NCBI RefSeq assembly: GCF_000203795.2
Contig: NW_006281101.1
Location: forward strand, 645,279 to 709,278
Reading direction: 5' to 3'
Source: Batrachochytrium dendrobatidis JAM81
Taxonomy: Eukaryota; Chytridiomycota; Chytridiomycetes; Rhizophydiales
Length of the DNA: 64,000 nt
The notes under the pieces were generated by a model. That model saw only the letters and a program-made list of their open reading frames with translations. It did no database searches and was not told where the DNA came from. Shown here piece after piece: positions 46,982 to 60,206 of this stretch. The translations under genes were made by a program, and so were the position numbers. Within the stretch, counting starts at the first letter, position 1. Every line of letters begins with the position of its first letter.

Positions 46982-47296
46982 ACATCATAACTCATTGGTT
47001 TCAAGCAAATTTAAAGTACTATCAAAAAAAATGTAATTTAAAAACCATGTATAGCCCCATCCTTCATGCCCTACGCTTATGAATTATCTCAGTTATAAAA
47101 ATAGTTCAGTATATGCATCCATGTTTATTGATTCGATTTTTGGAAAAGTAACGACAAAAGACTACCATGGATAGCCATTGAGTAAGAAAATAAATTGAAA
47201 GGGGACTTGAAAATAAACAGGAAAAGGTAAAATAGATGTAACTTCGACCAACTTCAAATTGGAGATTCTACAGAGTAAAGTAGCTGTGCAATTCAA
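46982..47296. other. Convergent intergenic spacer
   Basis: 315 bp AT-rich DNA between the stop codons of CNB paralog 3 and the BAR-SH3 gene. No MITE and no gene seen. Confidence 0.4.
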
Positions 47297-48568
47297 TCAC
47301 AATTCACGAACATAGTTTCCGGGAAATTGACCAGTTCGATCACCAATGCGACCAATCCACCAGTCATTGGTATCGGCAGTTCGTTGAACCACTTCAATTT
47401 TTTCATCATGACTAAAGGATAAATCACCATCTGCTTGCGCTTGAAAGTCATAGAGCGCAATTGCATATTTTGTGGTTGACGAAGGTAGAGGGGGGACGCT
47501 ACGAGGAAGCGAAGGTGGGTTTACCGATCCACTTGCAGCACTATCACCAAGTTTAACAGGATGATTTGCTGCTACTGTAGGGAGTGTGCCAGCATCAGTA
47601 GAAGAGTAAGAGGGCGGAGCAGCACTTTCAGCATTGGCATCTGGTACTTCTGGCAAAGTATTATGATTACGCTTAGGAATGATGAGAATTGACAATAGTT
47701 CCTGAACCGCCTCAGTTTGTCTGTTGTATCCGTCAAGAACATTTGTATGCATATCAAAATGACGCTGTGTAATTTCTGAAAGTTTTGAAAACAGAGCTTG
47801 ATAGACCTTGGTTTGATACGAATAGAATGCTAGTAGACACGGATCAATAAACTCTACGCGAAAGCGTAGTAGGATAGGAAGGTCCTGTTTAAGCTGTATG
47901 TTGACAGCATTGTATTCTCGAGTTGCCTGGTCAAGGGAAGTCTCATACTGGCCTAGACGTTTCTCGTCGCTTACAGATCTGTCCGCCTTTTCACGTAGTT
48001 TGTGGGTAGCATCGCGATGACGATCGTAATCAATGAGCTTATGGCTGCGTTTAACCATGAATTTCTTGACCTGATCGAGAATTGTAATAAAGTCACCAGT
48101 AGGAGCAACTACCAGCCGCTCAATCATATCAAGGTCGCTGGATAGAGATTCTCTGAGTGCAGCTATTTCTTGTTGAAATTCATGCGTAACCAAGGCATGG
48201 TCGTTAGAAAACCCTCCATCTGGCTATATTATTGTAGATGCGATATAATTGATATTGTTAGAATTTATAGGGATGCATAGACAAGAACCAGACATTACTC
48301 GTACTTTAGTGCTGCCTTCATCAGCAAAACTGGCAAACATCTCTTGAAAGCAGCAAGCCACACCAGCCTGGTGGGTCAGCATGATACTGAGCGAGTCTTT
48401 AAACTTACGAGCCTCTGTAGCAAGCTGACGAGCTAGGGTATCGAGCTGTTTAAAGGAAGCGTCGTAAACTTCGTATTCGTCGTCCTTGGTTTCCGAGGCA
48501 TGGCCCGAGGATTTGGCCAGCTGGTGAGGAATACGAGCAACAGCCTTTTGGAATCCCTTCCAAGACAT
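47297..48568 (-). CDS. BAR-SH3 protein (amphiphysin/Rvs167/Hob1-like)
   Basis: Two exons, 48568-48299 and 48223-47297, give ~398 aa. The start MSWKGFQKAVARIPHQL is typical of fungal Rvs167/Hob1 amphipathic N-terminal helices. The BAR domain spans ~10-260 with long charged helices (QLATEARKFKDSL, KLIDYDRHRDATHKLREK, LDQATREYNAVN). A short Pro/Ser linker (~275-330) follows. The SH3 domain at ~335-397 has ALYDFQAQADGDLSF, the WW pair (NDWWIGR) and FPGNYV. Such proteins bend membranes at endocytic sites and link them to actin regulators. The length is close to the family norm. Confidence 0.93.
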
Positions 48569-48656
48569 AGGTAATACTATCTTGTCTGTTGGACACTAAC
48601 AATTGAATTGTAATTTGCAAGAATTGCTTTAGTTGTACTCTCGCAAATTGAAACAT

Positions 48657-49033
48657 TTGCAGTCACTGTTCTGCTTTGAAATATTTCTTGTGGTTTCCTA
48701 GAAACTGACTTGTTCTCGATTCAAAACAACCGCTCATCATACAACACAAACTATGATTTCTAACCAAGATTCTCCTCATTTGACAGTCATACATTGTACA
48801 ATCACCAAGTTGGAACCTAGATATTGGACTCGACTGTTCCAGCTCGTATATCCTAATATCTCGGATATATTCGCGCTCTAGTTCAAGAAAATAGATTACA
48901 TTGGTTTCCATGCCAATCACCACAAGATCAGTCAGCTAACGAGCCCAAATGCCAATGCTGTCCAGTAAATTATCATTTCATGGACTGTTTATTAGATACT
49001 TTTAATATTCCATTTTACGTGAATATAGCTGTA
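48657..49033. mobile_element. MITE copy 10 (left end missing)
   Basis: The right end is CCATTTTACGTGAATATAGCTGTA. The interior begins at 'cagtcactgttctgctttgaaata' and matches the family ('gtacaatcaccaagttgga', 'tccagtaaattatcatttcatgg'). The left terminal repeat is not recognisable. It occupies the divergent spacer between the BAR-SH3 and MadBub genes. Confidence 0.7.
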
Positions 49034-49365
49034 ATCTGGATGACAATAAACGACTACAGCTTGGAAATGGTTTGGATTTACAAGTGTAGTGACTATGACT
49101 TTCAGCTGCAATATAGTTTTGGTTAAATCTGTATATGAATAGATGGATAGGACAGTAGCACTAGATCTGTGACTGAGTAGACGCACTTGCTTTAAATTTG
49201 GTAACAAAATGGATACCAAGTCGAGACATTCATATAATGCAACAGATTCCATACAGTCCAAGTGGTAATATTACGGAATAATCCAGTAACTCTTCGTGTA
49301 CAACTTGGCGACTCGAATTAGTTTCTTTCCCAGTGAAATTGCTGATTCAACCAAGAATACTGACA

Positions 49366-52300
49366 ATGGATGTGAGTAGATCTTGCTGTTGCAACCGCCA
49401 TGCATGAATCTAAAGTCTAACCTTGACATTATGACCGTTTTTACTGATGATGGCAGCAGCAACCTATTGTAGAACTTGCTGATATCGAGCATCAAAAGGA
49501 AAACATTCAACCACTGCGGAGTGGTCGCAGTGCAGCTGCCCTAGCAGAGAGATTTGCCGACTCTGCAGCAAAATGCACTGCTACCAGTAGTACATATAAT
49601 GTACAGCAGCAGTTACACATGGCTGATCTTGAACGTCAGCGTCAGTCGTTGGAGGACGCTCTTGCTTCTGTTTCGGACACTTCAGATGACGATCCTTTAG
49701 ATCCATTCCATCGCTACATCCGATGGGTCGAACAATACTATTCTCAAGATCATCCTTCCTACATGAGAGTTTTAGAGAATGCCATTCGTCGCTTTCGCAA
49801 GGACTTTCGCTACAAAAACGATCCTCGCCATCTGATGCTATGGATGCGGCTTGCTAAACGCACCCCAAATCCTGTCGATATTTTCAAGTACTTGAGTGTC
49901 AACGAAATTGGACTACAGACAGCCCTGTATTATGAAGAGTATGCTACACTTATGGAAACCTGTTGCAAGTAAGTGAAGTTTTTGTTTGAACAATCTGTAT
50001 CTTGGCATAGCTTGTTCATTCCAGCGTGAATAACTCGACTCGCTTCCAGTCGGCCATCTAATGTTGATACAATTCGTGTCTGATTTATTTTTAGATTTAA
50101 AGAAGCGCAAGAGATTCTTACTCTTGGTATCAACAGGAATGCCCAGCCTGTTGATAGACTTACCCGCTCAAGAAAAGAGTTTTTGGCTCGAAGATCTACT
50201 GCTGCAATTTCTGAAGAACTTGACCCGACCCTTGATGAGAACCAGCAATCTGATTTAGACTCCAGAAAACCGCTGGAAAATATTGTTTCTTCTGCATCCA
50301 GATCCCAGTCGGCAACTCAGCAACATCAAGTCTTATCATCTCGCTCTGCTATTGGACAACGACAAGGCAAAATTAAAGTGTTTGTAGATGCTGACCCCAA
50401 TACAGATTCTGTTAGTCTTGAAAATAGAGTCATGCCCACTACTTCTTTATCTAATCCATGGCCTATATATGACGGCGAAAGCCAGCGGCGTAAAGAGAAT
50501 GTTCCTGAACCTACCAAATGGGTTGGAGCGACTTTTCCCCAAAAGCAACCTCTCAAAAAACCGATATCTGCCGATATAAAGATTCCAGTATACCAAGACA
50601 AGGTTTGGAGTTACTACCAAGCCGACTATTTCTATATTTAGAAACTATGATTATTATGACTTCAAGTGCTGATTTTATATTTTGGGATTTTCAAATGTGT
50701 ATAGTTGGAGCAAGCATTTGTTGAACCTGAAAAACGCATAAACCCAAATGGAAATCAAACAGTTCTTCACGAAGTGCCTCCATCTAGCAAACATACTACA
50801 CTGCTCCAGTCATTAGATCGTGATTTATCGCCAGTCAATAAAATTGCAGCCCTTCCAACTGTAGAACCTGCCTTACCGCGTCCACCAGTATTGCCAACGA
50901 ATTCTGTCGCTATCAATAAGTCTAACGCAGCAAAAGATTTTGCATGTGCTTGGAAAAAAGATTTATTTTTTGCTGATGGACTAGAGCTTTCCTTTGAAGA
51001 ATATCGTGCTCAAATTCCACGATATAGGTTTGTTCAAAAATTAACTTTTCCACTATCACACACTCAGAAAAATACCCAAATTGATAATGCACCAATGGAT
51101 ATCTCTATGAGATTGAATAACAATACCCAGCCCCAATCAAGTCGATCAAGAGATGCTGGATTGTCCACTCAACCTTTTACTATTTCCACAAACCATCAAC
51201 AATCATCTCGGCCTTTTGTTCAACACAATATTTCAAAAGCAAAGGAAATTTCATCACCAACAATTAACACCAAAGCAGCAATGGAAGATATTTTCAAAAT
51301 GTTTAGTGTACCGCTCACTGCTGATGATCCTAAAAACGCTCAAATATCTGAGACTGGTGCTGACTGGGACGATGATGAAGAAACAATATCAAGCAAAATA
51401 TATCGGCCCACATCTGCCAATTTCAAAATTGGTGTATTTCATGATGAAGAAAACGAAGGCAGTACATTGCAGCAAATGAATGATCAGGCCGATTTGGTTC
51501 CTATATCTCAACGTGTATTTGGCAGTAATTTGTCATCATCAGCACAACAACTGCCACCTCATCCCATGCAGTCTTTGAAAACTGATCATGCTACCTCTAT
51601 TCTTTTACGTGAAAACAAGGGGCTGAAGAATGCAAGTCAACATGCTTTATCTGGTTTGGCTGACGAATTACCACTTCATGGTGCAAATACTCGACCCACA
51701 TCTGAAAATTCACTTCTTATGCATTCAACACCGTACTCATCAGTTAGAAGTGGCGACGTGATGCAAGACAAATCCATCAATGTTGAAAGAAACATGACCA
51801 CCATTTCAAGGGCTCGAATGATTTTTGGACAAACTCTCGATCCAATGACGCCCATTACCGAGGCTAGTAGTGAACTTGATCGCACAATTGGTGGGCTAAG
51901 TACTGTTTGCAGCCAAGCTACCTTATCTGGCATCTCAACTATTTTAGAAGAGGTGGATGATACCATGGCATATAAACGAAGACCCCTTGACACTGCATCT
52001 GACGATTTAAATATTACTGCTGACACTAAACAGACTCATGCGATTTTTGACGATGATAACATGTCTAGGGAGAAAAAATGCTATATCGGTAATAAAATTA
52101 TTCACTCTATGAATGACACAGATATAGATTATAGCAACTGCGTGCGTAATCTACACATGTCCCATCAAGCAGTAGCTGAACCGTGTTTGCCTCAAAATGC
52201 CATGACTGGATACTCTATGCAAGCACAAGACAATGACCAAGCTCTTATTATTGATGTTCCCAATCCTTGTGATCCAAATGACAAAAATATTCAGCAGACT

Positions 52301-53593
52301 ATTCTTGCTATTTCGCCATCTACATCTCAAAAGAATACGTCTCCTATCTATGATCATGGCGACTCTGACGCAATTCTCCCGGTTGACAAGAGCCGCAACA
52401 AGTACACAGACATACATCTTGACTCTGTGGGCGTGCTAAATGTTCTTGGTCATTTGGGTAATGGCGCGTTTGCCCAAGTATACCTTGTTCAGCGCGATCT
52501 TGACCAACTAGATGCGCCATTAAGCGATGCAGACCTAGCTAATCTTCTCGACGATAGCTTTAGTAATGACTTTAATGGCTATGAAGAAAAGAAATCATAC
52601 AATACTACACTTACACCGCATATATATGCTCTCAAGATTCAGTCACCGCCATCAAGCTGGGAACACTATATTCTATGCACCCTTCAACACCGTGTTCCTG
52701 ATGACATGCTTGATTCTATTGTATGGTGCTACTCCATGTATATGTATAGAAACTGCTCCATGATGCTTCTTCCACATTGTAAATACGGATCAATACTTGA
52801 TTGTTTGAATACTGTATCTACAAACTCCTATGGCGTTGATGGTGCTGGCGTCAATGAGGCTTTGGCTGTATTTTGGACAATTGAAATGCTAAAGATAGTT
52901 GCTGGAATTCATGCCGTTGGGGTGATTCATGGAGACATTAAAGCCGATAACGTCATGCTGCGGTTTGAAAGCGACTCTGCTAAACAGAGAAATATAAGTG
53001 AAGCTTCTAGTCTGCAAGCACAGTACCAAGCTGGCGGTAGTGGTGGCTGGTCGAGCAAAGGGCTAATGGTGGTCGATTGGGGGAGGAGTATTGATCTCAA
53101 AATGTTTGATATGGAACAGTTGTTTATTACTCCAGTGCCTACAGCAAAGTCTAATACGGGACGTGGCGGATCAGTGTCAGTGGACGAGTCTATTGAGTGT
53201 CTTGAAGTGCGTACTGGTTGCTGTTGGAAATTCCAGCCGGATTGGTATGGGGTTGCAAGTATAGCACATTTACTTTTATTTCGTACCGATATGCAAGTTG
53301 TCAATGACATGGATGCTCAACCATTTGGCCAACAAACACGGCTTAAACTTAAACGACCGCTGAAGCGCAACTGGCAAACAGGACTATGGACAAGATTGTT
53401 TGATATCTTGCTCAACAGTGGGATGTATGGTGCAGGGACCGCCGATGATTGTATAGCTGCTATTGATCCTGTTCGAGTAGAGTTTGAGCAGTGGTTGGAG
53501 AAATCAAGCGTACGTGGATCTACTATGCTGAGGGGGCTATTATCTTCTGTTCAAGCAACTGCAATGGAAAAACGGAGGCATCAGGCACGCTGA
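49366..53593 (+). CDS. MadBub: unsplit BUB1/BUBR1 (Mad3) checkpoint kinase
   Basis: Four predicted exons, 49366-49371 (only Met-Asp), 49457-49968, 50095-50602 and 50705-53593, give ~1304 aa. The N-terminus has a KEN box (QKENIQPLRSGR, K16-E17-N18) and the Mad3/Bub1 TPR region (WVEQYYSQ ... LMLWMRLA). A second KEN (RRKENVPEP) lies at ~306. DLFFADGLELSFEEYRAQ at ~427-450 is a GLEBS-type BUB3-binding motif. The C-terminal kinase (~916-1260) has GNGAFAQVY, YALKIQ, HGDIKADN as catalytic loop and VVDWGRSID in place of DFG. KEN boxes and kinase in one protein indicate the ancestral spindle-checkpoint form acting as APC/C inhibitor and kinetochore kinase. The 6-nt first exon is the least certain part. 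Confidence 0.88.
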
Positions 53594-54058
53594 ATGAAGC
53601 TTGCTACATTTTTGCATGATGATTAATAGTTTTGTTCAAGTTTTAACTTTGCTTTGGAATTGATCATAATCATTTGTTGTCTTATTGGCAAACTCATACA
53701 TCTTATACTGTCACAACTGAGACCAAACTCAAAGCGCACTTTGTATGGCATTCTACTGATCTACACTAGACAGAATTGATACGACCATCTCATCATAAAC
53801 ATTAAATAGTAGTCACTATGAATAAAATGTTTTTAAACTTTATTTCCTAATACTCTGCTTAACAGCCACCATTTTATAATTTCAAAAAAATCAAAACTAT
53901 TGACCACTCTAATGGTTGATTTCAAAATAAATCCTACACACGAAATACTACAAAATTACTTGCGTATGTATGTGCAAACAAGAACTGCTATATACGAATG
54001 AATCTTGAATTTAAATCATAGCAAAACGTATGTTTATTAAAAATAGATAAATTGGATA
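53594..54058. other. Convergent intergenic region, possible MITE remnant
   Basis: 465 bp between the MadBub stop and the ABCA gene stop. 53645-53710 resembles a degraded MITE interior ('ctttgctttggaattgatcataatcatttgttgtcttattgg'), but no terminal repeat survives. Otherwise nothing was seen. Confidence 0.4.
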
Positions 54059-57000
54059 TTATGTAGTTGCCTCTTCCTCTTTAAAGCGCATAAATACTTG
54101 TTCAAGAGTGGTTAAATCCAAGCCAACGTTATTCACAATTGAAGCGAGTTCTCCATTTGCAATCTCGACCTGCAGAGTCCGATACATATCCGCAAAAAGT
54201 GGTGTAAAAGCACTATTTCCGCGGTCTGATGTATCTTGTACTTTGGCAAGTCGAACCTTGACTGTGGTGCTGGACACTGCGGTTTCAAGATACGCAGCAG
54301 GAAAAAATTGCTGCACAATTTTGAGAATTGTTGAATCTGCCCGAGTGGATAGTTGATTGGACATTGTAGCTTTGTCAGACTTGACAAAATCAATACTATA
54401 TCCCGTACCGAATTGCGATTTAAGAAAAATCGATGTGCCAAGTGTTTTGAGATGGCCATTCGACATGATAGCAATACGGTCACCAAGAACATCGGCCTCC
54501 TCCATAGAATGTGTAGTCAAAATCAAAACACGATTCTTTTTGCAGCTTCGAATCAAAGACCAGATACGTTGTTGAGCAGCAACATCCATGCCAGTAGTTG
54601 GCTCATCCAACAACACGATACGAGGAGATCCAAGTAGCGCAATAGCTACACTTAGTTTGCGTCTCATACCGCCAGAGAGAGTACTGATGTAGGCATCTAG
54701 TTTAGCATACAGTTCAACATCGCGTGCTATGGCCTCGACATATTGCATTTTTAAATTTGCAGCCTCTTTTTGACCACTAGATATAAAATCTCCAACTCGG
54801 CCATCAATCGTCACACCCTTAATACCACAATACAGTTCTAAATGCTCACGAACAGTGAGAGATTCAAAGATTACATCAAACTGTGGACATACACCAAGTT
54901 CTTGTCTAAACATTGATAATGCAAAAGGATCCGTTATATCCATCACTTTGTCGCCCGACTTGGATTTGACGTAAATGTGGCCTGATTTTGGCAACACAAC
55001 ACCACTTATCATGGATATTAATGTAGTTTTTCCCGCACCGTTGTGGCCCAGTAGTGCAAGAATCTGACTACTGTGTAAATTCAAATTAAAGTCTTGCACA
55101 GCACGCTTAATTTTGGTTTCCATTGCTGCACCACAAAAAAATCTGCCAAAGATCCCCTTGCTAGAATCAGAAGATGCATCCTTTGGTTTTTCTTTGACTT
55201 TAAATTCCTTCAGTATATTGTTAATGGATAGCACATTGCGGTCGGAATCTGAAATATGATCTTCGTTAAAGTTTTCAATAAAGCCATCCTCTTGTAATGC
55301 GTGTCTGGGTACTTGGAGTGAGGGAATACTTTTATAAGTAGAGAACCAAAAACTGGAGATAAAGGGGAAACTCCATGGTTGTGAAGTGGCAATATTCTCT
55401 CCAGGAAAAATCTTGTTTAAATACCATGCAAGACTCCAATACAACACAATGTCAAGTGCAAGCATGTGAAAAGGAGCACCGACGCGAATATCGCTCATTG
55501 AATCTAATGTAAGTCCAAGAGCCTGACTTTCGGCACTCATGGTTAATGCAAGAGATCGACCAAGTGCAACAGGAGCAACCAACATCACAAGGTACTCAAG
55601 ATACACATGGTCGAGTTTCCAGACAAATATCTGACATATTCCAAAAAATGCGAGCGATCCAAAAGCAACAAACATGCTAATAGAAGACACTTGTCGAATA
55701 TGCGAGATAAAAATGGACATAATACATCCTAGAAGAATCAGCGAGATCATATACAATAGCAGTAGCACGATCAGTAGATATGCCGAGGAGTATTTGAAGA
55801 TACCTCCAGCCATAACGATCAGTACGACAATGAGAACGGTAACGATGTTAAACAACGCGTTGCCTATTAGAATGGACAGCATGTACATGGTATCATTGGT
55901 GCCCATCATAATCAACCCAGATTTTGTCTTTTCAGATTTTTCCTTGACAAGAGTCGTCAACAGTACTTGAAAGAAAGGCTGCAGCATGTAGATAAAATAG
56001 TATGGCAAGAATGAAGCTACGCCAGAGGTTGCTTTACCACGAATGGTTGCAAGTAATGGAGCACCATTGTGGGGATAAAGCGGTGCAGATAGAAGCGGAG
56101 ATCTGAGTGATGGAAGATTTTGTTTTGCGCGAAATACGTTAAGGATGGCTGTTTGTACATATGCAATTGCAGTATCTATACGAACATCCCTGTATGAAGA
56201 GATGACTGTACTGTTTGAGATGATGTTGTATGTAATCTAAATTTTAACCGTCAGCAGATCATTAGAACACACGGTTGGAAAGATCAAGGAGCATAATGCC
56301 ATAGTGTTGAGCGAAAGCAAATTTAAAGCTTACCGACGGAGTAATAGATGCTGTTGTTAGATCTGATACATTCAGAAACTCGACCCCAACAACAAACAGA
56401 GTTGGATTGGCATTACGAGCAGATAATATGGCATCCTTTGATAAGAAGCTCAGTATGCGAGCATCTGGCTCAGCAGCCAAAACCAATGAAGTGAGCGAGG
56501 TAACGATGTCATCAATTGGAGTAGAATTTGTGAATCCTAGACTAACGCAGTTAAGCTTGGCTGATCCGTCAGGACAATACGATGACAGGGTATTCAAGGC
56601 AGTTGGTACTGGAGCTAAATTACAATGCATTACAACAGAATTCAATACGACACTATGCTAACATTAAGGACGCAGTACATACCAGAGATTGTGGTGGACA
56701 GAGAAACATTCAAAATAAACAGAATAAATAGAATGAAGACTGGAGTGAGGATTGCAACCAGAGTAGATGTCCTATCTCGGAGCTGTAATACAAGTCAGCT
56801 GTAGCTTTAACCATCAGATAAATTCAGCATACTTGTCGATTACCTTTGTCAAAATTACTTTTTTTGTCAAAACATACAGTTGTTTTGACAGTGAAACTTT
56901 GACAGACAGTTGAAAGTCTTCTTGATGGATTTTGTTGGTTTGAAAAGTGTGCTCTAATGACTGTGGAGAAACCATAGCAAGTGCAGACGATTGATTCAAT

Positions 57001-57059
57001 GTAAAGGTCTGTTCAAGTGGATAGATTTGTTGCTGTGGTCTATAACTAGAAAACGCCAT
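54059..57059 (-). CDS. Half-size ABCA-family transporter 1
   Basis: Four predicted exons, 57059-56844, 56782-56683, 56614-56334 and 56236-54059, give ~924 aa. The order is short N-terminus, TM1 (TLVAILTPVFILFILFIL), a large extracytosolic loop (~105-300), a bundle of about six TM helices (~300-500), then one NBD (~590-900). The NBD shows Walker A GHNGAGKTT, signature LSGGMRRK, Walker B IVLLDEPTTGMD and H-loop TTHSMEEA. One TMD plus one NBD in ABCA order defines a half-size transporter that must dimerise; ABCA proteins usually move lipids. It is divergent from a second half-transporter 356 bp away. The loop exon (56614-56334) was chosen for phase; an alternative acceptor near 56647 is possible. 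Confidence 0.87.
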
Positions 57060-57415
57060 TTGTGAAGACCAAATTTGGTCAGCTTGTCTGTATATGAAAA
57101 GCAGTCCATGCGATGAGTTGGGCCGGGTTTGACGTGTCAACAATCTTGTTGACCATGCAAGCACCAAAGTATGACAAACTACTTTAAAAGCAGGAGATGG
57201 CTGATTTCATGCAATATCATTGGATGAAACCTTGATCCCATTCAATGATATTGACTCTTATCCTGCTATGTGATACCCTTTTGGTCAGTGCGATCATCAC
57301 GTACTGGCGATTTACTAAATCAACAGTGCTATTCAGTAGATGACTGGAATTTGACATCCATAAAGTAGTCTTTTTGAAATATAAACACAACTACACTCGA
57401 CTGTTACCTTTACAT
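57060..57415. promoter_or_regulatory. Shared promoter region of the two ABCA half-transporters
   Basis: 356 bp between divergent ATGs. It contains an imperfect inverted repeat, 'catgcaatatcattggatga' with 'tcccattcaatgatattga' (about 57208-57251), that could form a hairpin or a two-sided factor site. Co-regulation of the pair is inferred from the arrangement. Confidence 0.4.
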
Positions 57416-60206
57416 ATGCCGATATTCAACGGCCAAATGGCCGCTATGCTGCATTTTCGACAAACATTGTTCCGTCGGAACATCGCTACTCTTTTGGCTA
57501 GTGAGTACATTCATGCCATACTATCTTTAACCAAACTTCTAATGCACTAATCCAACATTTCATCGTATTAAAAGGTATTTTGTTACCAATCGTTATGGTT
57601 GGTATGGCTGTTGGCATCAGTACTGGCATTCAGAGCTCCATTCCTACTGCTCCAGCTATACCATCCTATACACAGTCAATAGCAACTCCTGAGCTTTTAT
57701 CAAGCATCCCATCTATTGCTCTTGTCATTCCAAAGGCATCTGCTGCTCAACAGTTGGCTATTTCCAACTCAATTCGCACTTCATTTGCTGCACTTGACAA
57801 GCCCAATATTCAATTAGTTTCGTTTGCATCCATTACCGACTATCAAGCAACTCTTGTCAACACATATCGAGGTGTTGCAAATGCCACTTTGATTCCCGCT
57901 GCGCTTGCTATCTTACAAGATATCCCAACACTTCCTGCCTCGGATGGGCTGCTTGACTTTCAGTACCAGCTGTTTATTGAAGAAAATCAACCAAAAGGCC
58001 TTGAACCATTGATGATTCAAATTGCTGACGAAGCCAAACAGGTATGTCCATGTGTCGTATACATTGGATCAAGTGACTTACTTTATACAATATGTAGAGC
58101 CTGCTCCAGCAAACCGGATCAGTGTCGTTTCGGGCCGTGTTTACTTCTTTCGATTTTAGTGGTTTCTACTATGACGTCTCGCTTACCATCATCCCAACAT
58201 TTATAGTGGCGGCTTTTGCTCAAATGATTTCGTTTTTTTCCATGTCCAGAATCGAAGAGCGTGAAAAGAAACAACGGGACTATTTGTTTACCATGGGCTT
58301 ATCACCCCATATTTACTATCTGAGTGCGTTTGTCATTGACATGTGGGCATATATGATCAGTCTGGTTGTGTCTAGCCTGATTCTTTATGGATTTGGTGTC
58401 AAGGCATTTACTCAAACCAATTATCTCAACTGGTTCTTACCCATGTTCTGTTTTGGATTGCTTTGCTCTCCCCTTGGATCGTGTCTTGCCTTTCTATTCC
58501 GTAAACAAGATTCTGCTGGCGCAGCCATGGGTCTAGGCATATCCATTGTTGTTTTTGTTCCTTATTTTTTTGTGTATTTCCTTGCCAAAAATGTGATGAA
58601 TCCAGAGCTCATGTATGTCATTTCTGCTCTCTTACCTACATTTGGATTCTATCAAGCTCTTAATGTAGGTTATGAATTTCTTATTGCTTCGGTGTATTGC
58701 TATACTTACCTATTTTATTTTCAATCATCTACTCAGGCTATTGGGCTTGCATCTATTGCCTCTAGTCCATTTGATCTCGTGTCTTTGGGTGATTTTCAGC
58801 ACAATCCAGTGCTTCCACTATCCCTTATCATGATTGTTCAAACTATAGTATATTGGACAATCCTTACCATTCTCGTTCACAAAGATCTTACCAACTCACA
58901 CTCATTTCTCAGTGCGGCTTTTAGTCTTGCTCAGCAAACCCTATTAGGGGTGAAATATCTTGGCAATGACACTGCTGCGATCCATGGCGATGCATTGAAT
59001 GCCTTTTGCGAAAATGGGCACGAATCGTCTCAAGCTATGGATGCTGAATTGAAGCATGAGATGCAACGTATAAGCAATCCAGATCTAGCTCATGAAGATG
59101 TAATTCGTATGTCAAATGTGCGAGTAGAGTTTACAAGGCCCACACCTCGAGACAAGACTAAAAAATGGTTCATGCCTAGCCAGACGGAGCGACTGGTCGT
59201 TTTGGATGACATGTGGCTTGCTATCCGTAAAAACGAGTGCTTTGCTTATTTGGGTCCCAATGGCTGTGGCAAAACTACTACATTAAACACATTGATTGGT
59301 CTTGTTTGTCCTACTCGGGGTTACGCGACCATTGGTTTATACTCGATCTTACCCAAATATAATCCGCATGCTCGTCAAATCATTGGGATTTGTCCACAGT
59401 TTGATTGCTTGTGGGAAAAACTTACTCCTCGAGAACATTTGTATACCATGGCAGCAATTAGAGGCATGGATACAGAAAACGAATCTGTCAAGGCGGAGAT
59501 TGATGCATTAATTGCTGATGTCGGTCTTGGTGATTTTGCTGAAAAGCAGACGGGAACGTTATCTGGTGGTAACAAGCGCAAGATTTCCTTGGCAATGGCA
59601 TGCATTGGCAAACCAGAAGTCGTGTTCCTGGATGAACCAACAACAGGCATTGATATTGTCATTCGACGATCCATCTGGTCCATTATTAACAAACTCAAAC
59701 AACACACATCTGTAATCCTTACCACCCATTCCATGGAAGAAGCGGAAGCACTTAGCGATCGTATTGGCATTGTTGTCAATGGCCGTATGCAATGTATTGG
59801 TACTCCGCAGAGGCTCAAATCTGTTTACGGATGCGGATACAAGGTCTCGATAAGAACAAGTGAATCCGTGGATGTGGTGAATGATTGGTTTTTGCAAAAT
59901 ATTGGCAAACCTGGCACATGGCAAGTAGCTCGACAAGTGGGTGGAACGACTGTATTGCAAATGACAAAGCTTGGCGTTGAAGCTTTACAAACACAGCTAT
60001 TGGCCGCGTCGACTGACAAGGAGAAGATGATTATAGGACTAGAGTTACTAGAGCATATTTTCCGTGTTTTGGAATTGCCGGAAACCTGTGGTGATAGTGG
60101 TCAACTAGCCCGGCAACTTGGTATTGTAAGTCATGAAGTACAGGAGACGAGTATGACCGAGGTATTTGTTGCATTTGCATCACTTCAAAAGGGACTTGAG
60201 CTTTAA
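57416..60206 (+). CDS. Half-size ABCA-family transporter 2
   Basis: Three predicted exons, 57416-57500, 57575-58041 and 58098-60206, give ~886 aa. TM1 (LLPIVMVGMAVGIST) is followed by a ~150-residue extracytosolic loop, then TM helices at ~200-450 (TIIPTFIVAAFAQMISFF, MISLVVSSLILYGFG, GLGISIVVFVPYFFVYFL). The NBD (~530-760) has Walker A GPNGCGKTT, signature LSGGNKRK, Walker B VVFLDEPTTGID and TTHSMEEAEALSDR. It matches ABCA architecture and differs enough from its neighbour to be an old paralog. The two could form a heterodimer. Confidence 0.9.

Noticed and set aside
54108..54637. Plus-strand ORFs over the ABCA NBD
   Set aside because: Antisense shadows of the conserved nucleotide-binding domain.
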